DNA of 64,000 nt from Marinobacter pelagius (GTDB taxonomy: Bacteria; Pseudomonadota; Gammaproteobacteria; Pseudomonadales; Oleiphilaceae): NCBI RefSeq assembly GCF_003315345.1, contig NZ_QNRO01000011.1, positions 62,001 to 126,000 of the forward strand, written 5' to 3'. The translations under genes were made by a program, and so were the position numbers. This document shows, in pieces, positions 1 through 9,604 of this stretch. The notes beneath the pieces are model-generated. The model was not told where the DNA came from. It did no database searches and saw nothing but the letters and a program-made list of their open reading frames with translations. Each line of letters begins with the position of its first letter. Position 1 is the first letter of the stretch.

Positions 1-264
<264 letters not shown>

Positions 265-298
265 TTCCGCTTGCGGAACTGATCGCTCTATGAACAGG

Positions 299-320
299 AG
301 GCCCGGCAACTGCCGGGCCT
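299..320 (+). terminator. Putative terminator after the thiolase gene
   Basis: AGGCCCGGC (299-307) pairs perfectly with GCCGGGCCT (312-320) around a 4-nt loop, 35 nt after the thiolase stop. The following tract (CGCTGTTTGT) is only weakly T-rich, so termination strength is uncertain. Confidence 0.6.
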
Positions 321-382
321 CGCTGTTTGTGAGTTGAGAAAAAAGCCCCCAAGAAAATAAAGAATGGGTTGTCTTGCCAATC

Positions 383-411
383 TTGACCCTGTAAAACAGT
401 GAGCCTATACA
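383..411 (+). promoter_or_regulatory. Predicted sigma70 promoter for topA
   Basis: TTGACC (383-388), a 17-bp spacer and TATACA (406-411) match a housekeeping promoter. It sits about 100 bp upstream of the topA start and downstream of the thiolase terminator. Called by eye. Confidence 0.55.
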
Positions 412-513
412 CAATGGCGGCTCCTGCGTGTTTTCTAGCCGCCTGATTTTACAGCGAGTTTACGGTTTGCTGAATAATTGACCGATTTGTCGCCAAGGAA
501 ACAGATCTCCGAT

Positions 514-3153
514 ATGGGTAAAAGTCTCGTAATTGTCGAGTCGCCAGCGAAAGCGAAGACCATCAACAAGTACCTGGGCTCCGACTACATCGTGAAGTCC
601 AGTGTGGGGCACATCCGGGACCTGCCGGTAAGCGGCAGTGGCTCCCAGACCGACCCCAAGGAACGGGCGCGCCAGGCGGCGCTGACCCGCAAGATGAGTC
701 CTGAAGAGAAGGCCGAGCACAAGAAGCGCAAGGCCCGTGAGCAGCTGGTGGCCCGCATGGGTGTGGATCCCGACCACGACTGGCAGGCCCGCTACGAGAT
801 TCTTCCTGGCAAGGAGAAGGTGGTCAGTGAACTCAAACGCCTGGCCAAGTCCGCCGACCATATCTATCTGGCAACGGATTTGGACCGCGAAGGGGAGGCG
901 ATTGCCTGGCACCTGCAGGAAACCATTGGTGGCGAGTCCGATAAATACCGGCGCGTGGTGTTCAACGAGATCACCAAGCGCGCCATCCAGGAGGCGTTCG
1001 AGGATCCCGGGCATCTGGACCGGAACAGGGTGAATGCACAGCAGGCCCGCCGATTCCTGGACCGGGTTGTGGGTTACATGGTGTCGCCGCTGCTATGGGC
1101 CAAGATTGCCCGCGGCCTGTCTGCCGGGCGGGTCCAGTCGGTGGCTGTGCGCCTGATCGTGGAGCGGGAGCGGGAAATCCGCAAGTTTATCCCTGAAGAG
1201 TTTTGGCAGTTGCACGCCGATCTGGCTCCGGAAGGTGCGAAGGATCCGGTGCGCTTCGAAGTAACCCGGTATGACGACCAGCCCTACCGTCCGGTCAATG
1301 AAACCCAGAGCAACGAGCACGTTGCGCGCCTCAAGGCAGGCAGCTTCAAGGTCGCCAAACGGGAAGACAAGCCAACCCGGTCACGCCCGTCTGCTCCATT
1401 TATTACCTCGACGCTGCAGCAGGCGGCGAGCAACCGCATGGGCTTCAGTGTCAAGAAAACCATGATGCTGGCCCAGCGCCTGTATGAGGCCGGTTTCATC
1501 ACCTACATGCGTACCGACTCCACCAACCTGAGTCAGGACGCGGTCGCCAGTTGCCGGGAATTCGTCAAGAAGCAGTTCGGCGACAAGTACCTGCCCGAGA
1601 AGCCCCGGGTCTATGGCAGCAAAGAGGGCGCCCAGGAAGCCCACGAGGCTATTCGCCCCACCGAGGTGAGCCGTCGTCCGTCCGATATTACCGGTCTGGA
1701 AAAAGACGCAGAGAAGCTCTACGACCTGATCTGGCGCCAGTTCATTGCCTGCCAGATGGCCGATGCCGAGTTCCTGAGCACCTCCATTGTGGTCGCCAAC
1801 GATGGTTACGAACTGCGCACCCGTGGTCGCATCGTCAAGTTTGACGGCTTCCTCAAGGCCGCCCCCCAGTCCAGCAAGAGAGATGAGGACGTGGCGCTGC
1901 CGGATATCCAGGTCAACGAAACCCTGGACCTGAAAAAGCTCGACCCGAGCCAGCATTTCACCAAGCCGGCCCCGCGTTATACCGAGGCGAGCCTGGTCAA
2001 GGAGCTGGAAAAGCAGGGCATTGGTCGTCCGTCCACCTATGCCTCGATCATCTCCACCATCCAGGATCGGGGTTATGTACGCCTGCAGAACCGCCGGTTC
2101 TACGCGGAAAAAATGGGTGAGATCGTTACCGAGCGGCTATCTGAGTCCTTCCCGAACCTGATGGATTTTGATTTCACCGCCCGCATGGAAGACGAGCTGG
2201 ACGAGATCGCCGAGGGCGATGAGGACTGGAAACAGGTTCTTAATGATTTCTATGCCCGGTTCCGGCAACAGCTGGAATCCGCGGAAAAAACCGAAGGCGG
2301 CATGCGTGCCAACACGCCCACGGAAACCGACATTCCGTGCCCGACCTGCGGCCGCAACATGCAGATCCGGGTGGCCAGCACCGGCGTGTTCCTGGGTTGC
2401 TCCGGCTACTCGCTGCCGCCCAAGGAACGCTGCAAGACCACCATCAACTTGATTCCCGGCGACGAGGTGGTCAGCGCCGACGAGGATGTCGAAGGTGAGG
2501 GCGAAACCCGCCTGCTGCGCAAGAAGCGTCGCTGCCCCAAGTGTGGCACCGCCATGGACAGCTACCTGATCGACGAGAAGCGCAAGCTGCACGTGTGTGG
2601 TAACAACCCCGACTGCTCAGGTTATGAGGTCGAGGAGGGCACCTTCCGCATCAAGGGCTACGACGGCCCGACCCTGGAGTGCGACAAGTGCGGCTCCGAG
2701 ATGCAGCTCAAGACCGGCCGCTTCGGCAAATACTTCGGCTGCACCAACCCGGACTGCAAGAATACCCGGAAACTGCTCAAGAACGGCGAGCCGGCACCCC
2801 CCAAGATGGACCCGGTGCCCATGCCCGAGCTGCAGTGCCAGAAAGTGGACGACACCTACGTGCTCCGTGACGGCGCCTCCGGCCTGTTCCTGGCAGCGAG
2901 CAAGTTCCCCAAGAACCGGGAAACCCGCCCGCCGCTGGTGAAGGAAATCAAACCCCACCGCAAGGAAATCGATCCGAAATACGATTACCTCATGGATGCC
3001 CCGGAAACCGACCCCGAAGGCAACCCCACGGTGATCCGCTACAGCCGGAAATCGAAAGAGCAGTACGTCATGTCGGAAAAGGATGGCAAGGCGACTGGCT
3101 GGTCCGCGTGGTACGTCAACGGCAAATGGCAGCCGCGGGAGAAGGGTAAGTAA
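514..3153 (+). CDS. topA: DNA topoisomerase I (type IA)
   Basis: Relaxes negatively supercoiled DNA by single-strand passage; 879 residues, close to the E. coli enzyme (865). The start is set at ATG 514 because the family begins [17 protein letters not shown]; a TTG at 478 in the same frame would add 12 unrelated residues. AAGGAA at 494-499 is the nearest Shine-Dalgarno-like sequence. The Toprim acidic motif TDLDREGE is at residues 121-128, and the active-site tyrosine is Y331 in [11 protein letters not shown]. Three C-terminal four-cysteine zinc ribbons begin near residues 609, 674 and 723, followed by a basic tail. It has its own predicted promoter and is followed by the REP-like array rather than a conventional terminator. 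Confidence 0.97.
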   Translation: MGKSLVIVESPAKAKTINKYLGSDYIVKSSVGHIRDLPVSGSGSQTDPKERARQAALTRKMSPEEKAEHKKRKAREQLVARMGVDPDHDWQARYEILPGKEKVVSELKRLAKSADHIYLATDLDREGEAIAWHLQETIGGESDKYRRVVFNEITKRAIQEAFEDPGHLDRNRVNAQQARRFLDRVVGYMVSPLLWAKIARGLSAGRVQSVAVRLIVEREREIRKFIPEEFWQLHADLAPEGAKDPVRFEVTRYDDQPYRPVNETQSNEHVARLKAGSFKVAKREDKPTRSRPSAPFITSTLQQAASNRMGFSVKKTMMLAQRLYEAGFITYMRTDSTNLSQDAVASCREFVKKQFGDKYLPEKPRVYGSKEGAQEAHEAIRPTEVSRRPSDITGLEKDAEKLYDLIWRQFIACQMADAEFLSTSIVVANDGYELRTRGRIVKFDGFLKAAPQSSKRDEDVALPDIQVNETLDLKKLDPSQHFTKPAPRYTEASLVKELEKQGIGRPSTYASIISTIQDRGYVRLQNRRFYAEKMGEIVTERLSESFPNLMDFDFTARMEDELDEIAEGDEDWKQVLNDFYARFRQQLESAEKTEGGMRANTPTETDIPCPTCGRNMQIRVASTGVFLGCSGYSLPPKERCKTTINLIPGDEVVSADEDVEGEGETRLLRKKRRCPKCGTAMDSYLIDEKRKLHVCGNNPDCSGYEVEEGTFRIKGYDGPTLECDKCGSEMQLKTGRFGKYFGCTNPDCKNTRKLLKNGEPAPPKMDPVPMPELQCQKVDDTYVLRDGASGLFLAASKFPKNRETRPPLVKEIKPHRKEIDPKYDYLMDAPETDPEGNPTVIRYSRKSKEQYVMSEKDGKATGWSAWYVNGKWQPREKGK

Positions 3154-3166
3154 AGTCCCATACTCA

Positions 3167-3331
3167 GGGGTCTGATGAGCTCGTTCATCTGATCCCAAGT
3201 TTACGCCAGCCCCAGGGGTCTGATGAACTTGTTCATCTGACCCCAACTTAAGGTCTACCCCGGGGTCAGAAGAAAGCTTTCTTCAGACCCCTACTGTCTC
3301 TGGGGTCTGATGAACTTGTTCATCTGACCCC
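3167..3331. repeat. Array of four 30-bp REP-like imperfect palindromes
   Basis: Four 30-bp units lie between the convergent topA and dehydrogenase genes at 3167-3196, 3215-3244, 3262-3291 and 3302-3331. Units 2 and 4 are identical. Each unit opens GGGGTC and closes GACCCC (unit 1 GATCCC) and folds into a hairpin, for example GGGGTCTGATGAAC pairing with GTTCATCTGACCCC. Every unit has the same unpaired position 7/24: T.T in units 1, 2 and 4, A.A in unit 3, which therefore reads in the opposite orientation. This fits repetitive extragenic palindromes mobilised by REP-associated (Y1/IS200-like) transposases. No transposase gene is present in the window. Confidence 0.8.
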
Positions 3332-3348
3332 ATTTTCATCCCAGCCCC

Positions 3349-4224
3349 TCACCGAAACTTCCTCAACCTCTGAATCAACGAGGAAGTATCCCAGCGACTC
3401 CCCCCCATCGCCTGAACATCCGCATAAAACTGATCCACCAGCGCCGTCACCGGCAACGTTGCGTTGATCTTGTTCGCTTCCTCCAGGCAAATCCCCAGAT
3501 CCTTCCGCATCCAGTCCACCGCAAAGCCGTGGTTGAACTCGCCCTCGATCATCGTTCCGGAGCGATTCTCCATCTGCCAGGACTGCGCCGCGCCCTTGGA
3601 GATCACATCCACCACCTTCGCCACATCCAGGTTCGCCTGCTCGGCAAAATGCAGCGCCTCTGACAGCCCCTGAACCAGGCCAGCAATGGCGATCTGGTTA
3701 ACCATCTTGGTTTTCTGCCCGCTGCCCGCAGGTCCCATCAGGTTTACCGCCCGGCCGTAGTGGTCCATCACCGGCTTCGCCCTTGCGAAAGCCTCTTCCG
3801 GGCCGCCACACATCACCGTCAACTTGCCATTTTCCGCGCCTTGCTGGCCGCCCGAGACCGGCGCGTCGATAAAGGCCTGATTCCGCTTCGTCGCAGCTGC
3901 CGCCAGCCGCTCGGCCACGCCCGCCGATGCGGTGGTGTGATCAATCAGGATCGCGCCCTCGGGTGCATTGGCGATGATGCCGTCCTCACCCTCGAACACC
4001 TCGATAAGATCCTTGTCCGCACCCACGCAGGTCATCACAAAATCTGCGCCTTCAACGGCTTCCGCAATCGTCTTGCAGGCCGTTCCCTGGTATTCGCCGG
4101 CCCATTGCTCGGCCTTGGCCATCGTCCGGTTCCAGACCCGGACATCAAGGCCCGCTTTGGCCAGGTGCCCGGCCATCGGGTAGCCCATTACACCAAGTCC
4201 GATGAAGGTTGCAGTGGTTGTCAT
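3349..4224 (-). CDS. NAD(P)-dependent beta-hydroxyacid dehydrogenase (3-hydroxyisobutyrate dehydrogenase family)
   Basis: 291 residues, full length for the family, which oxidises short beta-hydroxyacids (3-hydroxyisobutyrate, tartronate semialdehyde, related compounds). The N-terminal Rossmann loop is GLGVMGYPMAGH (residues 9-20), the substrate-binding signature is DAPVSGGQQG near residue 120, and the catalytic lysine is K173 in GSGQKTKMVN. The start has GGAG seven bases upstream. It stands alone, convergent with topA across the palindromic repeats. No valine-catabolism or glyoxylate genes are adjacent, so the natural substrate cannot be assigned. Confidence 0.88.
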   Translation of the reverse strand: MTTTATFIGLGVMGYPMAGHLAKAGLDVRVWNRTMAKAEQWAGEYQGTACKTIAEAVEGADFVMTCVGADKDLIEVFEGEDGIIANAPEGAILIDHTTASAGVAERLAAAATKRNQAFIDAPVSGGQQGAENGKLTVMCGGPEEAFARAKPVMDHYGRAVNLMGPAGSGQKTKMVNQIAIAGLVQGLSEALHFAEQANLDVAKVVDVISKGAAQSWQMENRSGTMIEGEFNHGFAVDWMRKDLGICLEEANKINATLPVTALVDQFYADVQAMGGSRWDTSSLIQRLRKFR

Positions 4225-4434
4225 AGTAGTCTCCGAGTTCTATAAGTTGTTGATTGTTTGAGTTGGTCTAGAGAAATAACTTAGAAACAGGTCTTAGCGA
4301 GGATAGCGCAGATTGTGTTCCTTTGGGACCAGTCGCTAGCCTTCAGAATGCTTTAGGGTGATTATTCGGAACCACGGGGCATGGATGGACGACAAGGGCA
4401 GGGGGCATCGCTAATATCGTTGCAGGATTAGCAC

Positions 4435-4463
4435 CAGGCAGTGGACGGCTTTGCCACTACCTG
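4435..4463 (-). terminator. Stem-loop downstream of the small exported protein gene
   Basis: CAGGCAGTGG (4435-4444) pairs with CCACTACCTG (4454-4463) with one G.T wobble and a 9-nt loop, 11 nt past the stop of the minus-strand gene. No T-run follows on the minus strand, so it may only stabilise the 3' end. The rest of 4225-4474 holds nothing I can name. Confidence 0.35.
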
Positions 4464-4474
4464 GATTTTGATTG

Positions 4475-4717
4475 TCAGGACATCCCGTCGAGTTTCTCCA
4501 TCGCTTCTCGGAGCACTTTCACCGACTCGGCATGTTTGCCCTGTTTATGCAGGGATTCACCCTGATCACGAAGCGCTTTGATGTTGGCTTCGGTCTCACT
4601 GTCCAGTTGAGCTGATTGAAGCTGTTGGTCGATCTGGTTCATCAGAGAAGGGCACTGGCTGGCCAGAGCGGAACTGGCGAAAAACACTGTTAACAAGAGT
4701 GCAGCTAAGTAACGCAT
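4475..4717 (-). CDS. Small exported protein of unknown function
   Basis: 80 residues. The first 19 form a textbook Sec signal peptide (MRYLAALLLTVFFASSALA, cleavage after ALA), leaving about 60 mature residues that are Glu/Gln/Lys-rich and predicted helical. A very good Shine-Dalgarno (AAGGAGG, 7 bases before ATG) supports real translation. The mature part has one cysteine and two helical stretches that could form a hairpin, reminiscent of small periplasmic helical-bundle proteins. I do not recognise the family. It is probably monocistronic. Confidence 0.75.
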   Translation of the reverse strand: MRYLAALLLTVFFASSALASQCPSLMNQIDQQLQSAQLDSETEANIKALRDQGESLHKQGKHAESVKVLREAMEKLDGMS

Positions 4718-5054
4718 GGTATTGCCTCCTTTTGCGCACGCCCCGACAAATAATAGTTTGTCAGTCCATAATTTGATTGGTTCGTTTTTAATCGGTTCCC
4801 TCGCGTTTTCGAGAGAAAGCGCATCGTATTATTGAACCTGGTCACACTCTGACCAACAGTTCCGTGGAATCGGCAGGCAGCCGTGGCAGAGATTTGATGC
4901 TGTTTCTATACTCCTTTGCCTACTGAGCGGACGCACCGCAATGACACCTCCTTCCTGAACCACTTCGTGCATTGCCCTGTGCTTTCGCCCGGTTGGATTA
5001 ACCGGGCCCGGGAAGTGCCCCGTCACCCTGTAGTCATTAAATTGAGGGAATAGC
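4718..5054. other. Divergent intergenic region with three short palindromes
   Basis: 337 bp between divergent genes. Three stem-loops are visible: GACAAA/TTTGTC (4745-4762), a wobble-containing GCGTTTTC/GAAAGCGC around 4803-4822, and a perfect GCCCGGTT/AACCGGGC with a GGATT loop (4987-5007) about 50 bp before the M48-like gene, probably in its leader. No convincing promoter or small gene was found. Confidence 0.45.
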
Positions 5055-6266
5055 ATGGAATTGGTTTACAAGAACGAGAAGCCGCTGCTCAGGATAGCGG
5101 TCGTGTTTTCAGTGATTATCTGGCTGGCGTTGTTTGTCGGTACCTTCGGGATTGTGTTGTTGTACCTGCTTCTGGGATACGTGTTCTTTTTGTTTGCGCA
5201 TTCCGCATTTATCTCCCACCTGAAAGGTTCGGGGGTGCGGATCAGCCAGGAGCAATATCCGGATTTGTATGAGCGGCTGGTCCGCTGTTGCCAGAAGATT
5301 GGCGTCAAGGAAGTACCAGAGGCTTACCTGTTACGTACCGACTTCTTTAACGCACTGGCCACGAAGTTCCTCGGCCGCCATTTTGTGGTGCTTTTTACGG
5401 ATGTGATCGATGCTCTGGAAGATCAGCCCGGTGCAATCGATTTCTACATTGGCCATGAACTCGGCCACATTCACCGCAAGCACCTTTCCTGGCGCGCTTT
5501 TGTGATGCCGGGCTCGTTATTGCCCGTGGTTGGCCCGGCCCTGCGTCGCGCCGAGGAATATACCTGTGACCGGTATGGTGTCGCCTGTTGTCAGTCCGAA
5601 GAGGACATCAAGGCCGCGATTGCTGCGATTGCCGCCGGGGATACCCGCTGGAAGACCATCAATGTGGATGCCTACGTCAATCAGGTGCAGGCTACCAATG
5701 GCTTCTGGATGTCTTTCAACGAGCTGACCGGTGATTATCCCTGGCTGACCAAGCGGATGGCCACGGCCGTGGCACTTGCGCAGGGCAGGGAAGTGACGCA
5801 TCCGCGCCGCAGCCTCTGGGCGTGGACGCTGTCGATGTTTGTGCCGCGGGTCGGCGGCGGTGCCGGTGGTGCGGCATCTCTGCTGGTAACGGTTGCGATG
5901 ATCGGTGTGCTGGCAGCGGTGGCCATTCCTGCCTACCAGCAATATACCGAAAGGGCCCGTTATTCGGCTGCCTACTCCGAGGCTCAGGATGTCCAGGAGC
6001 GGGTAACATCCTACGCGTATGACAACCAGGCCTGGCCGGTGACGATGCAGGAGCTGGGTTACCCGGAGCTGACTCTGGCTAACGACGTGCAGAACTATTC
6101 GATTGATGTTTATGAGGAAGGTCTGATCGGAATTGAGATGGGTGTGGATGACGCCGGAGAGTCTGAATACATCGTACTCGAGCCTTCCGTCAATGAAGGT
6201 GAAATCAGCTGGGTCTGTTACGGCCAGAATGTGAACGAGCAGTACTTGCCAACCGATTGTCAGTAG
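5055..6266 (+). CDS. M48-type membrane metalloprotease fused to a type IV pilin-like C-terminal domain
   Basis: 403 residues in two parts. Residues 1-250 resemble M48 zinc peptidases: two hydrophobic segments near residues 14-55, the zinc motif HELGH at 134-138, and a downstream EEYTCD in which E168 is the likely third ligand (ExxxD spacing). Residues 275-297 read like the N-terminal helix of a type IV pilin (MIGVLAAVAIPAYQQYTERA), followed by about 105 residues with two cysteines near the end, as in minor pilins. The pilin glutamate at +5 is serine (S275) and there is no clear prepilin-peptidase site, so the helix probably acts as an internal membrane anchor. The start has no strong Shine-Dalgarno (GAGGGAATAGC precedes ATG). 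Substrate unknown. Confidence 0.8.
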   Translation: MELVYKNEKPLLRIAVVFSVIIWLALFVGTFGIVLLYLLLGYVFFLFAHSAFISHLKGSGVRISQEQYPDLYERLVRCCQKIGVKEVPEAYLLRTDFFNALATKFLGRHFVVLFTDVIDALEDQPGAIDFYIGHELGHIHRKHLSWRAFVMPGSLLPVVGPALRRAEEYTCDRYGVACCQSEEDIKAAIAAIAAGDTRWKTINVDAYVNQVQATNGFWMSFNELTGDYPWLTKRMATAVALAQGREVTHPRRSLWAWTLSMFVPRVGGGAGGAASLLVTVAMIGVLAAVAIPAYQQYTERARYSAAYSEAQDVQERVTSYAYDNQAWPVTMQELGYPELTLANDVQNYSIDVYEEGLIGIEMGVDDAGESEYIVLEPSVNEGEISWVCYGQNVNEQYLPTDCQ

Positions 6267-6410
6267 GCTCAGGCTGTAATCGGAAAAAAGGGGCTTACGG
6301 GTCTCTTTCTTCTTATTTCATTATGTTAGGGGTGTTTTGCAGAATTGACCTGAGCTTTTCCCCGTGTACTAGACTGTAATGAGGATATCTGCAGGTGGGG
6401 AGGGTTCGCC

Positions 6411-7769
6411 ATGGTCATTGGTAATGATCCATTCGGTTTTGGAGGTTCCGCGGGTACGGGCGGATCGGCATCCGGCTCTGATCTCCCACGGGCAATAGCC
6501 GGATTTGCCGAGCCGTTCGATTCGGTATCCGACATGCCTCTCGATAACTTGCTGGCTCGTATCGGGGATGCGCGGGTGGTGCTGCTTGGAGAGGCTTCCC
6601 ACGGTACCGCAGAATTTTATCTCGCCCGAGAACGCATCACCCGCGCCCTGATCGAGAAGAAAGGTTTTTCCTTTGTGGCCATTGAAGGAGACTGGCCGGA
6701 CGCGGCGCGGGTGGATCATTACGTCCGCCACGCCGAGTACCCGCCCTCGGAATGGACTGCCTTTTCCCGTTTCCCCACGTGGATGTGGCGCAATGAGGAA
6801 GTGCGCGGCTTTGTCGACTGGTTGCATGAGTACAACAGCGAGCGCCCTGCGCACGAGCGGGTCGCTTTTCATGGCTTGGACCTATACAGCCTGTACAGCT
6901 CGATCCGCGCGGTCCTTGAGTACCTTGAGGAGGTGGACCCGGACCTCGCGATCCATGCTCGCCAGCGCTATGAGTGCCTGGCGCCGTTCGAGAGCGAACC
7001 GGCGACGTACGCCAAAGCGGCGCTCAATCCGCACTACCAGACCTGTGAAAAGCCTGTCCTCGACATGCTCAACGAGTTGCTCAGCCGGCATCGCCGATAT
7101 GCGGAGCACGATTCCGACCGTTTCCTGGATGCCGTGCAGAATGCCCGATTGGTGGCGGATGCCGAGGAATACTACCGAACCATGTATTACGGCTCCCACA
7201 GCGCCTGGAACCTGCGCGACACCCACATGTTTGAGACCCTGGAATCCTTGTTGAATCACTGCGGAGATGGCAGCAAGGCGGTGGTCTGGGCTCATAACAG
7301 CCATGTGGGCGACTCCGATGCGACGGACATGAGCCGACGGGGCGAGTTCAATATCGGTCGTCTTTGCCGGGCCCGGTTTGGCAAAGACCTATATACCATC
7401 GGATTTGGCACCGATCACGGTACTGTGGCGGCGGCATCAAACTGGGACGCACCGATGGAAATCAAGCGGGTGCGGCCGTCGCTGGAGGGCAGTTTTGAGC
7501 GGGTGTGCCACGAGACCGGAATCCCCGGTTTTCTGCTGCCGTTTCAGAAGTCGCAGGGCAGGGTGCTTGAGGCGCTGTCGGAGCGCTTTCTGGAGCGGGC
7601 CATCGGTGTGATTTATCGGCCGGAAACGGAGCGGCAGAGCCATTATTTTCGGGCCTGCCTGCCGGATCAGTTCGATGAGTATGTCTGGCTGGATGAGACC
7701 CGGGCGATTACGCCGTTCGCGACCGGTGTGTTGCCGGGGGTGCCGGATACCTATCCGTTCGGGTTGTAG
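6411..7769 (+). CDS. Erythromycin esterase family protein
   Basis: 452 residues of the Ere-like hydrolase family (Pfam Erythro_esteras). The proposed catalytic residues of this family are visible: E61 and H64 in GEASHGTAEF, E93 in AIEGDWPD, and H295 in WAHNSHVGD. GGAGGG lies just before the ATG. In many soil and marine bacteria such proteins are not antibiotic-resistance determinants and have unknown cellular substrates; some are fused to a phosphoribosyltransferase, which this one is not. No resistance or mobile genes flank it, so macrolide resistance should not be assumed. It is convergent with gltA and shares the palindrome at 7794-7819. Confidence 0.85.
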   Translation: MVIGNDPFGFGGSAGTGGSASGSDLPRAIAGFAEPFDSVSDMPLDNLLARIGDARVVLLGEASHGTAEFYLARERITRALIEKKGFSFVAIEGDWPDAARVDHYVRHAEYPPSEWTAFSRFPTWMWRNEEVRGFVDWLHEYNSERPAHERVAFHGLDLYSLYSSIRAVLEYLEEVDPDLAIHARQRYECLAPFESEPATYAKAALNPHYQTCEKPVLDMLNELLSRHRRYAEHDSDRFLDAVQNARLVADAEEYYRTMYYGSHSAWNLRDTHMFETLESLLNHCGDGSKAVVWAHNSHVGDSDATDMSRRGEFNIGRLCRARFGKDLYTIGFGTDHGTVAAASNWDAPMEIKRVRPSLEGSFERVCHETGIPGFLLPFQKSQGRVLEALSERFLERAIGVIYRPETERQSHYFRACLPDQFDEYVWLDETRAITPFATGVLPGVPDTYPFGL

Positions 7770-7788
7770 AGGTGGTGAGCGTGAAGAT

Positions 7789-7819
7789 AAAAAAGAGGCC
7801 GCTGAAATCAGCGGCCTCT
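7789..7819 (-). terminator. Rho-independent terminator of gltA
   Basis: AGAGGCCGCTGA (7794-7805) pairs perfectly with TCAGCGGCCTCT (7808-7819). On the minus strand it is followed by six T (7794-7789). On the plus strand the same hairpin lies just past the esterase-family gene but lacks a T tract, so it mainly terminates gltA. Confidence 0.9.
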
Positions 7820-7849
7820 CTCGTTCCGGCTGGCAAGTCTCTGGAAGAC

Positions 7850-9124
7850 TTACTTCTTCGGATAATCGCGCTTTTCGGAGCCGGTGTACAGCTGGCGCGG
7901 ACGGCCGATGCGGTAGTTGCCGCTGACCATTTCGTTCCAGTGGGAGAACCAGCCGATGGTGCGGGCCATCGCGAAGATGACGGTAAACATGGAGGTCGGA
8001 ATGCCGATCGCCTTCAGTATGATGCCGGAGTAGAAGTCGACGTTCGGGTACAGCTTGCGCTCCACGAAGTATTCGTCTTCCAGGGCGATCTTTTCCAGAC
8101 GCTGGGCAATCTTCAGCAGAGGATCGTTCTCCAGGCCAAGCTCGGTCAGAACTTCGTGGGCAGTCTGTGCCATCACCTTGGCGCGCGGGTCGAAGTTCTT
8201 ATAGACGCGGTGACCGAAGCCCATCAGGCGGAACGGGTCGTCCTTGTCCTTGGCCTTCTCGATGAATTTCTCGATGTTGGCTTCATCGCCGATCTCGGCC
8301 AGCATGTCCAGTACCGCCTCGTTGGCACCACCGTGAGCCGGACCCCACAGGGCTGCAATGCCGGAAGCAATACAGGCGTACGGGTTGGCGCCGGTGGAGC
8401 CGGCCAAACGTACAGTAGAGGTAGAGGCGTTCTGCTCATGGTCCGCGTGCAGGATGAAGATCTTGTCCATGGCCTTGGCCAGAACCGGGTTCGGCTTGTA
8501 TTCCTCACAGGGAACGCCAAACATCATCTGCAGGAAGTTCTCGGAGTAGGACAGGTCGTTCCGCGGGTACATGAACGGCTGGCCCAGGCTGTACTTGTAA
8601 CACCAGGCAGCGATGGTCGGCATCTTGGCGATCAGGCGGTGCGCGGTGATCTGGCGCTGGGTCTCGTCGGTCACGTCCATCTGGTCGTGGTAGAACGCGG
8701 ACAGTGCGCCCACAACGCCGCACATGATGGCCATCGGATGCGCGTCACGGCGGAAGCCGTTGAAGAAGTTGCGCATCTGGTCGTGCAGCATGGTGTGATT
8801 CTTGATAGTGTCGTGGAAGCGCTTATTCTCTTCCTCGGAAGGCAGTTCGCCATTCAGGAGCAGGTAGCAGACTTCAAGGTAGTCTGAATGCTCGGCAAGC
8901 TGGTCAATAGGGTAGCCGCGGTGCAGGAGCACGCCGTTGGCTCCGTCAATGTAGGTGATGGCTGATTCGCAGGCCGCTGTGGAAACAAATCCCGGGTCGT
9001 AGGTGAAAACGCCTTCCTGGACCAGGCCTCGTACGTCGATAACGTCAGGGCCGACGGTGCCGGAATAAATCGGTAGCTCAATGGACTTGTCCCCCACCGA
9101 GAGCGTGGCTTTCCTGTCGGTCAT
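7850..9124 (-). CDS. gltA: Citrate synthase, type II (hexameric, NADH-sensitive class)
   Basis: Condenses oxaloacetate and acetyl-CoA to citrate, the entry step of the TCA cycle; 424 residues, the usual length for gram-negative GltA. The active-site residues fall almost exactly on E. coli numbering: H264 in [10 protein letters not shown]305 in [15 protein letters not shown] and D363 in NVDFYSG. The start ATG has GGAGAG upstream. It is divergent from sdhCDAB across a 480-bp control region with its own promoter, as in Pseudomonas. The family is allosterically inhibited by NADH. Confidence 0.97.
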   Translation of the reverse strand: MTDRKATLSVGDKSIELPIYSGTVGPDVIDVRGLVQEGVFTYDPGFVSTAACESAITYIDGANGVLLHRGYPIDQLAEHSDYLEVCYLLLNGELPSEEENKRFHDTIKNHTMLHDQMRNFFNGFRRDAHPMAIMCGVVGALSAFYHDQMDVTDETQRQITAHRLIAKMPTIAAWCYKYSLGQPFMYPRNDLSYSENFLQMMFGVPCEEYKPNPVLAKAMDKIFILHADHEQNASTSTVRLAGSTGANPYACIASGIAALWGPAHGGANEAVLDMLAEIGDEANIEKFIEKAKDKDDPFRLMGFGHRVYKNFDPRAKVMAQTAHEVLTELGLENDPLLKIAQRLEKIALEDEYFVERKLYPNVDFYSGIILKAIGIPTSMFTVIFAMARTIGWFSHWNEMVSGNYRIGRPRQLYTGSEKRDYPKK

Positions 9125-9211
9125 GGTGCTCTCCTATTTATCAGCTTTGGAAGCTTTATCTGCATGTGTCGATGCGCTAGAAGGCGCGTATTATCGCAAA
9201 ACTGGCGGCAA

Positions 9212-9239
9212 AATATAGGGCGTCAGCTTTTTTTGTCAA
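9212..9239 (-). promoter_or_regulatory. Predicted gltA promoter
   Basis: On the minus strand TTGACA (9239-9234), a 16-bp spacer and TATATT (9217-9212) give a near-consensus sigma70 promoter, with a start expected near 9205 and a leader of about 80 nt before gltA. Confidence 0.7.
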
Positions 9240-9271
9240 TGGAGGGTGCCGTAAAAAGGTCGAATTCCCCA

Positions 9272-9285
9272 TTGATGTAAATCAG
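9272..9285. promoter_or_regulatory. FNR/ANR-type box between gltA and sdhC
   Basis: TTGATGTAAATCAG matches the FNR/ANR consensus TTGAT-N4-ATCAA at 9 of 10 positions. It lies about 70 bp upstream of the predicted gltA start and about 145 bp upstream of the predicted sdh start, where an oxygen-responsive regulator could adjust the TCA genes. No ANR gene is in the window. Confidence 0.55.
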
Positions 9286-9389
9286 GGAAATCCCGAACAA
9301 TGCCTGATGCAATGCAGAAATGGATTTGTCAATAATCCTTATAGACGTCTTAACCCCCGTAAATACAGGCTGGGGAGAAGGCTGCGCGT

Positions 9390-9418
9390 TTGTAATTGTA
9401 AGGGTCACTCCTTATAAT
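9390..9418 (+). promoter_or_regulatory. Predicted sdhC operon promoter
   Basis: TTGTAA (9390-9395), a 17-bp spacer and a perfect TATAAT (9413-9418). Transcription from here (about 9425) would give sdhC a leader of about 180 nt. Confidence 0.7.
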
Positions 9419-9424
9419 CCGTAG

Positions 9425-9604
9425 CCCGGAATCGGGGATGCACTTTCACGCAAGCTGCAGCATAGCAAGCTATCTGGATGGCATCCGCCCTCCTGAACCA
9501 ATCGGTTATCGGCTTCGTACCGATCAGCCGAACCTTACATACCAACCATCCGCACGACGTCGGTTCGCCGGCTCCGCGGAACCAAGAGAGAGTGTGAGAG
9601 CGCT
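9425..9604 (+). other. Long 5' leader of the sdh operon
   Basis: About 180 nt between the predicted start and the GTG of sdhC. It contains short inverted repeats (for example ATCGG/CCGAT around 9508-9525) and ends in purine-rich GAGAGAGTGTGAGAG, the likely ribosome-binding region. E. coli sdhC has a leader of similar length that is a target of small RNAs; whether this one is regulated that way cannot be seen. Confidence 0.4.

Noticed and set aside
389..399. CTGT-AAA-ACAG palindrome in the topA promoter spacer, resembling a LexA half-site pair
   Set aside because: LexA boxes in gammaproteobacteria need CTGT-N8-ACAG; the spacing here is 3.
4829..5056. Minus-strand frame in the gap before the M48-like gene
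   Set aside because: No Shine-Dalgarno or family resemblance; the region is better read as leader and promoter DNA.
6411..7769. Macrolide resistance gene
   Set aside because: The esterase-family assignment alone does not show resistance; no mobile or resistance context and the gene is flanked by core genes.
9223..9408. Short minus-strand frame inside the gltA-sdhC control region
   Set aside because: It overlaps both predicted promoter regions and the FNR-like box and has no Shine-Dalgarno.
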